Source of the DNA: Baffinella frigidus
Lineage: Eukaryota > Cryptophyceae > Cryptomonadales > Baffinellaceae
Length of the DNA: 53,256 nt
Direction: 5' to 3'
Assembly (NCBI GenBank): GCA_026770585.1
Contig: MU646715.1
Coordinates: forward strand, 333,493 to 386,748
Notes under the pieces: model-generated
Seen by the model: the letters and a program-made list of their open reading frames with translations, nothing else
What the model was told of the DNA's origin: nothing
The model's database searches: none
Position numbers and translations under genes: made by a program
Shown here: positions 49,601-53,256 of the stretch, piece by piece
Layout of the letters: every line of letters begins with the position of its first letter
How positions within the stretch are numbered: position 1 is the first letter of the stretch

Positions 49601-49832
49601 CAGGCTGATGAGTGAGTACAAGATGTCAACGTTTACATGCTTCGTCACACATGTGGCAACCGACGATACCGTGGAAGGCCGCAACAAGGTCCTCAACAGT
49701 ATCGAGAACCATGTCAGGAGAATGAACAGTGAATATGTCAACGTACGCCTCGCGAAACCAGTCATCACCGGTGGTGGTGAGATCGTTACACTCTACAGAA
49801 TATACGGAGTCCCACCCGGCAACTTCACGTGA
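46581..49832 (+). CDS. Unrecognised 1083-residue protein
   Basis: An intact frame from an ATG. There is no signal peptide and no obvious membrane span. It has scattered cysteines, with a small dense CGTCNCTDC cluster near residue 533-541 that could bind zinc, and low-complexity Thr/Ala/Ser stretches near 365-380 and 495-520. It is unlike the cysteine-module genes around it. Gly-rich segments occur in the N-terminal third, and the last 250 residues look like a mixed alpha/beta domain. I do not recognise it. By size and lack of export signals it could be a major structural or internal particle protein, but there is no sequence evidence for a capsid fold. It lies 94 bp after the broken cysteine-rich gene on the same strand. 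Confidence 0.75.
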   Translation: MSVVDATCRASTDMPCPVAPACASTATTPVDTSNIVVCDGSVYDPSKPYLFTTLGNHTVYALEDQTEELGFDATSNRLIATLSLHDRCGVIVAPQKHTTGLQTLGYPVVAWGQTVAFPMCPKAIKAMGVGGAYPGSVVVHTFTEPLSLHNKLHRDTKKITGDGTFDGLNHLAGAYIPLALALQCATAGDTHVNLETKNSGVNLQKHCIDLVVGGNFSSLCFKDNTAGSIAVDGQITHCAHSVSNDMPLVVGKRQLLPGFDQLVQEMSGSSTSFGKGLADKVGTSIGKGVFENYDKQLETDIRQFASNRSQLVANGVSDQVTANPSPTIDMYDLSPLLQTSFCTTSMVAMEQPSPIGAPTVVLPTTTGTAATAAAASLTEADKYGSKFSTISYALEPHHNLKPGGSVNKFLGVVTVSHALFLSQTSTQEAYDICAPYADSKSPFLDCADPSCECNTKTQSTSNVLHTPRVQTTTALSTGFERMLLGVSQNIALSTTSKTALDTTKPTPKVSSTNTKVKQKASQCKATTSFCGTCNCTDCVNNSKLLQLAQLITSCTHAFQKCDNYVPDQTMCAVDAKGVPRYKATESMLPTFTALKAIMMKVGATDTDDVEVRVGMNSDDCENSAFESKAVLDTLRAGADCVCGDYFHRGQCSQAYNPAHDEEILRCMRLGNLSMKEKRHILLIAQVVGTKVQANLAYFVTGAASQANDMKHTDTDAHRRSDSGTLRSSVNNAMAVTLPVTVGSGLNAFGCKPPGQRVSHHMTTTGAGGTGLSGHCTCTLSILRSDGFLHSTVVEGTAHVRMSTGDIPCEVRHRGLLVKAVNDDEKVKGTIGYCGGPITMDNAIDVCVKGLLSSHVANISTRLQVPGSNMRPCMFMGVSEHVTGNCDLFYKKIVSTGPYQCVQLNDNNGVQPGADFKKFLKQRVMPIISTEVASRGESAVVKAMGNAMCAMVQVIDTKTPEYKKYEDDAYLFRRTMSPLRLSPAEQDRHMLSSLGSLASLLVNFPDNARLMSEYKMSTFTCFVTHVATDDTVEGRNKVLNSIENHVRRMNSEYVNVRLAKPVITGGGEIVTLYRIYGVPPGNFT

Positions 49833-50067
49833 TCATCGACTCACTCGTAAGCAACCCACAAGTATTACCCGACAAGCTCTGCACAACACACGCCTTGTGC
49901 ACACGACCCTACCGTCTTCTATCTTGGTAATAGACGAAAGGGTTCTACTGTAGCGGAATACGTATTAGAAACAAACTACAAATGTATAAACGTCACACAT
50001 TGAATTGTATTAAAGAAGCTGTACACCCACCCCCCGTGCCATCTAGATAACGGCGCACAGCCGCTCA
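49833..50067 (+). promoter_or_regulatory. Intergenic region, possible TATA element at 49985
   Basis: About 235 bp with no gene. TATAAA at 49985-49990 lies 78-83 bp upstream of the ATG at 50068, further than for other genes, so it is a weak candidate. Confidence 0.3.
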
Positions 50068-50784
50068 ATGCCATGCGTTAACACTCTATGCAACGGTACT
50101 AGCTTACATACAATGTTTACATTCTTGGCTGTACCAGGTTGCAAAGTCCCAATCGACGAAATGCTCGCATTTATGCAAGACGTGGCACACGTCTCTGCAT
50201 TCATGCAGATGTTGTTCTTGGTACTAGTGTTGTTTGCAGGCGCACCCGGTGTATACGTCGATGGCACAGGGATGATGTTCATCAGTGACAACTTTTGTAC
50301 CAAGACAGCTACAGCTACTCTATTCATGCTTTCCACTCTACCAACATGGGTACTACTCGCATGCTCTGTGGCACTGGAAAGTAACCCCCACATACGTAGG
50401 CTACTCATATGGGTCATTTCAATCCCACTACCGGTGGGTATTGGTATTGTATTATTCTCGTTGTGCAAAACTCCTACACTACATTATGTATATGTAAACA
50501 TATTCGTCGCATCGGTTGGATTCGTGCACCTGGCTGTAGCATACACAGCACTACACGTCCAGTTTTTGCAGACCTATTACGGACTACTGGTTTGTACAGC
50601 GCTGTGTGCAGCTTGCTTCGTTGTACTCGCACTATTCGAACACACACCGAGTACGGAGAGAAACGTTGCAGTCATCTTAGAATATCTCGCAGTTGCCGGA
50701 TTTATTATTCTCAATGGCTTCACAACAGACCGTGTCCGAGAACACATGTACAGACATGACAAACCCGACAACACTTATGTTTAA
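50068..50784 (+). CDS. Multi-pass membrane protein, possibly Frag1/DRAM-like
   Basis: The frame codes 238 residues from an ATG, with about six hydrophobic segments (near residues 44-62, 85-105, 112-132, 140-162, 168-188 and 202-222). A short motif MFISDN follows the first span, and a Glu-Tyr-Leu sits in the last span, followed by a charged tail. This layout resembles the Frag1/DRAM/Sfk1 family, where an FISD-type loop motif follows the first of six spans; members act in autophagy, lysosome function and GPI-anchor or lipid remodelling. Similarity is by pattern only. It is convergent with the minus-strand gene at 50781, with a 4-bp overlap of stop codons. If correct it may alter host membranes, but this is inference. 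Confidence 0.55.
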   Translation: MPCVNTLCNGTSLHTMFTFLAVPGCKVPIDEMLAFMQDVAHVSAFMQMLFLVLVLFAGAPGVYVDGTGMMFISDNFCTKTATATLFMLSTLPTWVLLACSVALESNPHIRRLLIWVISIPLPVGIGIVLFSLCKTPTLHYVYVNIFVASVGFVHLAVAYTALHVQFLQTYYGLLVCTALCAACFVVLALFEHTPSTERNVAVILEYLAVAGFIILNGFTTDRVREHMYRHDKPDNTYV

Positions 50785-51818
50785 TCGCTGTCGCCCGTAC
50801 CGCCATCAACTTCCACAACACAATCAGCACCCGTCTGCGTTGATGCGTCGCTTTGACTATCCGTATGCTCACTGTCCGCACCATCCTGCTCGACGTCATC
50901 TTGGTCCTGGTCAGAATCGTCCATGCACACCATGCTACCCTCATAATCACTATCGTCTTGCTGACTGTCATAGTCACTACCACTATCGTCACTATCGCCA
51001 CTATCCCCACTGTCCACAGACGCAGAATCCGTGTTCTTAGAGCCACCGGCAATGGGACCAATCGACGCATCTGAAACATAAGAATCGTCCACCACGAATG
51101 ATGCGAGACTGCCATTGTCTTCACTGTCTTCATCACCACTGTGCTTCTCGTCCTCGTCTTCGATGTCAGACTTCAAGGCAGTTGCCTCGTCATCGGAATC
51201 ACATGAAACAGCAACTTGTATAGCGTTCAGCGGAATGGCCATTCGTGTGTCGTTCTGTGCAACAGTCATTTGCGTATCATTCTGGGGTACCACAAGTGCC
51301 ACCGAGACAGTGCCAACTGCGTGCTTCGACTGCTTACGATAGCTTTTCTCACCACGAGTGACCCTGTCAAACTCGTCATTGATGTGTTCAGCTACGTTCC
51401 TGAACAACGAGGACGATTCCTTACAGCGTTCCCACCTAAGCACATCCTGCACACGCCCCGCTGCCACAACAGCAGCCGCACGGCGGGGACGCTTGTTCAC
51501 GTTGCCGCCAGCAGGTGTATTTTCAACCACTCCACTGTCATTAGTGTTCGTAGTAGTCGTAGTGGTGGTGACAGTAGTAGCAATGGTACTGTTCACACAG
51601 TTATCGAAAGTAGCGGTGTTGTCGAACGTAGCGGTGTCGTCGTTATTGATCGATGCATTGACGCGAATCGCCGTACCAGTGACAGAAGTACTCGGTGCCG
51701 AGATACTCGCGACTGGATGTATAGCCGGGACATAAACACACCCAGATGGTGCAAGTATCTCACCAGTAACAGCCGTCATCTGGGTACTATAGTAATCGGG
51801 TACGAAAACACCTTCCAT
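50781..51818 (-). CDS. Low-complexity protein with basic core and acidic tail
   Basis: The frame codes 345 residues from the ATG at 51816-51818. There is no signal peptide. Residues 1-65 are mixed; a Thr/Asn-rich stretch follows (about 60-95), then a basic segment KRPRRAA near 110 that could be a nuclear localisation signal and a short helical region (about 120-170). After that comes a repeated QNDT/IPLN motif (about 185-205) and a long Asp/Ser/Glu-rich tail (210-345) resembling casein-kinase substrates. The combination suggests a nucleic-acid or histone-associated, probably nuclear, protein; this is inference. It overlaps the preceding plus-strand gene by 4 bp at the tails. Confidence 0.65.
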   Translation of the reverse strand: MEGVFVPDYYSTQMTAVTGEILAPSGCVYVPAIHPVASISAPSTSVTGTAIRVNASINNDDTATFDNTATFDNCVNSTIATTVTTTTTTTNTNDSGVVENTPAGGNVNKRPRRAAAVVAAGRVQDVLRWERCKESSSLFRNVAEHINDEFDRVTRGEKSYRKQSKHAVGTVSVALVVPQNDTQMTVAQNDTRMAIPLNAIQVAVSCDSDDEATALKSDIEDEDEKHSGDEDSEDNGSLASFVVDDSYVSDASIGPIAGGSKNTDSASVDSGDSGDSDDSGSDYDSQQDDSDYEGSMVCMDDSDQDQDDVEQDGADSEHTDSQSDASTQTGADCVVEVDGGTGDSD

Positions 51819-51977
51819 TGAGTTGTATGATTATAACTGTCTCGTATATGCGCAGTATAACCGTGTACTCTAGTATTTTTTGTTCTAAAGATGCCACATA
51901 TCCGTGCACATATGCCACGTGTCGATAAACACATACTGATGTGTAGTTTCAATCATATTTATTGAACATGCATACAC

Positions 51978-52418
51978 CTAAGACTTAGACATTGCAATGT
52001 GCTTGCGACGTTGTGGCAGCACAGATACACCCGAGTTGCATGGCTTCTTATCGACGCTACCACACCACCCCACTGCCACATTGTTTTCTGTTTTGTCGAG
52101 CATCACCTTACTACCATGGAAAGCAGTTGTGTTCACGTTCCACACACCAAAACAGTGCAGAACAAGCTGCATCCCCTCTTGCACATGAGAGATACTCCCA
52201 CGAACGGTCGATGTAGACCCCACAGCACCCCGAGACTCGTCCAGTCCCTGCAGTGCGACATTTGAAACTAAAAGGTCCACGTCGCGTAACGTAAGGACCG
52301 CCGGACTATCGTGAATCTTGACAGCAATCTCGTCACACGGGTATCGCTTCACACACAACACCGTGCCTGTCGCAACGACACCGGGCAGGACTTTGCCAGA
52401 AGTCTGTTGTTGCATCAT
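51978..52418 (-). CDS. Unrecognised 146-residue protein
   Basis: The open frame extends to a TTG at 52475, but the first ATG is at 52416-52418, so I use that start. The product begins MMQQQTSGKVLPG, is rich in Val, Thr and Gly with alternating hydrophobic residues, and looks like a small beta-rich fold (OB-like would be one guess). It ends in a basic tail (PQRRKH). No family is recognised. It is on the same strand as, and 159 bp upstream of, the acidic-tail gene, and divergent from the gene at 52506 (87 bp between). Confidence 0.5.
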   Translation of the reverse strand: MMQQQTSGKVLPGVVATGTVLCVKRYPCDEIAVKIHDSPAVLTLRDVDLLVSNVALQGLDESRGAVGSTSTVRGSISHVQEGMQLVLHCFGVWNVNTTAFHGSKVMLDKTENNVAVGWCGSVDKKPCNSGVSVLPQRRKHIAMSKS

Positions 52419-52444
52419 ACTTGCGTACTTATGCAAGACCGCTC

Positions 52445-52450
52445 TATATA
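52445..52450 (+). promoter_or_regulatory. TATA-like element between divergent genes
   Basis: TATATA is self-complementary. It lies 56-61 bp upstream of the plus-strand ATG at 52506 and only 27-32 bp from the minus-strand ATG at 52418. The first distance matches other genes in this half. Confidence 0.4.
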
Positions 52451-52505
52451 CGACAAAGCAATCTACTGGTGACAACAGTTGGGTTTTTTAAGCACAAATT
52501 AGAAC

Positions 52506-52937
52506 ATGTTTTATCTATGCAAAGGAAACGGACGAAAGCGTATCACATTGTCGTGTTCGCGCTTCTATAGCCACGAAGAGCTCTTCAGACTAGTCCGTAC
52601 ATCAAACAAATCCATCCCCATATGGTTTGAGTATGGCCCCAACCTCTACCAACATATCAACAATGACTGCGAACTTCGTTTCGCGTGTCAGATGGTCCAA
52701 GGTGACATTGAGTCAAACCTACCGATCGAAGATTACGAACAACACAAGCTCGATCTACTAGACTACGCACACACAACTGAATGCGAGAATTTCTTTCGAA
52801 CTCGCAAGTCGCGGGCAGCACGGACCAAGCTGCTTCCGTGCAAGAAGCGGTATTCCGACATACAAAACGATGCTATTACACACAAACATCGACACACAGA
52901 ACACGACGGAGAAACCATGGTCGACAGCGACACGTAG
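52506..52937 (+). CDS. Unrecognised 143-residue protein
   Basis: The frame runs from an ATG, with no signal peptide or membrane segment. The first 95 residues are compact, with three to four cysteines (MFYLCKGNGRKR, LSCSRFYSHEELF); the tail is basic and then His/Glu-rich (KHRHTEHD). No family is recognised. It ends 44 bp before the end of the minus-strand gene that enters from the right edge. Confidence 0.55.
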   Translation: MFYLCKGNGRKRITLSCSRFYSHEELFRLVRTSNKSIPIWFEYGPNLYQHINNDCELRFACQMVQGDIESNLPIEDYEQHKLDLLDYAHTTECENFFRTRKSRAARTKLLPCKKRYSDIQNDAITHKHRHTEHDGETMVDSDT

Positions 52938-52981
52938 GCAGCATGCGACCAGCGAACTACACGACGAACTACATAAAGACA

Positions 52982-53256
52982 CTAAACGGTGGACGTAGAC
53001 AGACGTAAACGTACTCGTGATTGTATTTCTAATCTAGCAATACTGGTAAGATTGGCGCTTGAGCAATTGCAAAAATGAACTGGTGTATAACCCACCGTGT
53101 CATATGGGACCCTTCTTGCGATTGGCAACGGTGTTGGTGTTGTGGTGGAAGCATCACTGACAACCGTACTTGTCGACTGCTCTACTGGAGTTGCAGTGGT
53201 AGTAGTACTATCTTCAGGAACCGTACTTGTCGACTGTTCTACTGGAGTTGTAGTGG
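52982..53256 (-). CDS. Partial mucin-like Thr/Ser/Pro-rich protein, C-terminal end
   Basis: The minus strand is open from the window edge to a TAG at 52982-52984, giving 90 codons without a stop; the start is outside the window. Nearest the edge it has two copies of a 19-residue unit (TTTPVEQSTSTV, then PEDST or VSDAST), encoded by DNA repeats at 53219-53256 and 53162-53199. The tail is HFCNCSSANLTSIARLE and ends LRLSTSTV. The T/S/P repeat suggests an O-glycosylated extracellular or surface stalk, consistent with the secreted proteins elsewhere in this half. It was recognised from frame openness and the in-frame repeat, not from homology. Confidence 0.5.
   Translation of the reverse strand, partial: TTTPVEQSTSTVPEDSTTTTATPVEQSTSTVVSDASTTTPTPLPIARRVPYDTVGYTPVHFCNCSSANLTSIARLEIQSRVRLRLSTSTV

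Noticed and set aside
1-53256. CRISPR arrays, rRNA or tRNA genes
   Set aside because: The repeats seen are telomere-like, foldback or coding tandem repeats without spaced identical units, and I noticed no rRNA core or cloverleaf I could support by eye.
15281-53256. Firm assignment to a named virus group
   Set aside because: No capsid, DNA polymerase, terminase or primase could be recognised in the window, so naming a group would go beyond the evidence.

Overview
The window looks like a piece of a unicellular eukaryote's nuclear genome, most simply an alga. It has two very different halves that meet at about position 15,280.

Left half (1-15,280) is repeat-rich and has almost no convincing genes. 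It carries long degenerate arrays of the plant/green-alga type telomere heptamer (TTTAGGG on one strand, CCCTAAA on the other), including a perfect tract of about 10.5 units at 8906-8979. It also holds foldback elements, dispersed repeat families in direct and inverted copies, and scattered ACGAAGCTTCGT palindromes. The only gene-like sequence with comparative support is a 213-codon frame (3406-4047, minus), which has a truncated inverted copy at 14,883-15,280. The heptamer suggests a green alga, though cryptophytes and dinoflagellates can share it, so the lineage is inference.

Right half (15,281-53,256) is compact and lacks the telomere-like repeats. Genes lie on both strands with short gaps, reading frames run up to 10 kb without introns, and several starts have a TATA-like element 36-56 bp upstream. 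This resembles an endogenous large DNA virus or another intron-poor mobile element. I could not recognise a capsid, polymerase, terminase or integrase gene, so the viral assignment is inference.

The right half is dominated by very large secreted cysteine-rich proteins built from ephrin-receptor-like GCC2/GCC3 and TNFR-like modules: a truncated one (15,281-18,059, minus), one of 1311 residues (20,497-24,432, minus), a giant mosaic of about 5,950 residues split by a single-base frameshift (24,702-42,565), and a broken one (42,799-46,486). The giant also contains two RCC1-like blocks, discoidin-like and laminin-G-like domains and a glycine-rich domain. Between and after them are smaller genes: an acidic single-pass membrane protein, unrecognised proteins of 458 and 1083 residues, a six-span membrane protein resembling the Frag1/DRAM family, a basic/acidic low-complexity protein, two small unrecognised proteins, and the end of a mucin-like gene cut by the window edge.

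Together the right half reads as a locus for surface or secreted recognition proteins. The truncated gene at the left edge is joined in frame to the antisense strand of a rearranged copy of the host-side gene. That join, plus the lesions in three of the large genes, suggests an integrated and partly decaying element, although single-base lesions could be assembly errors.
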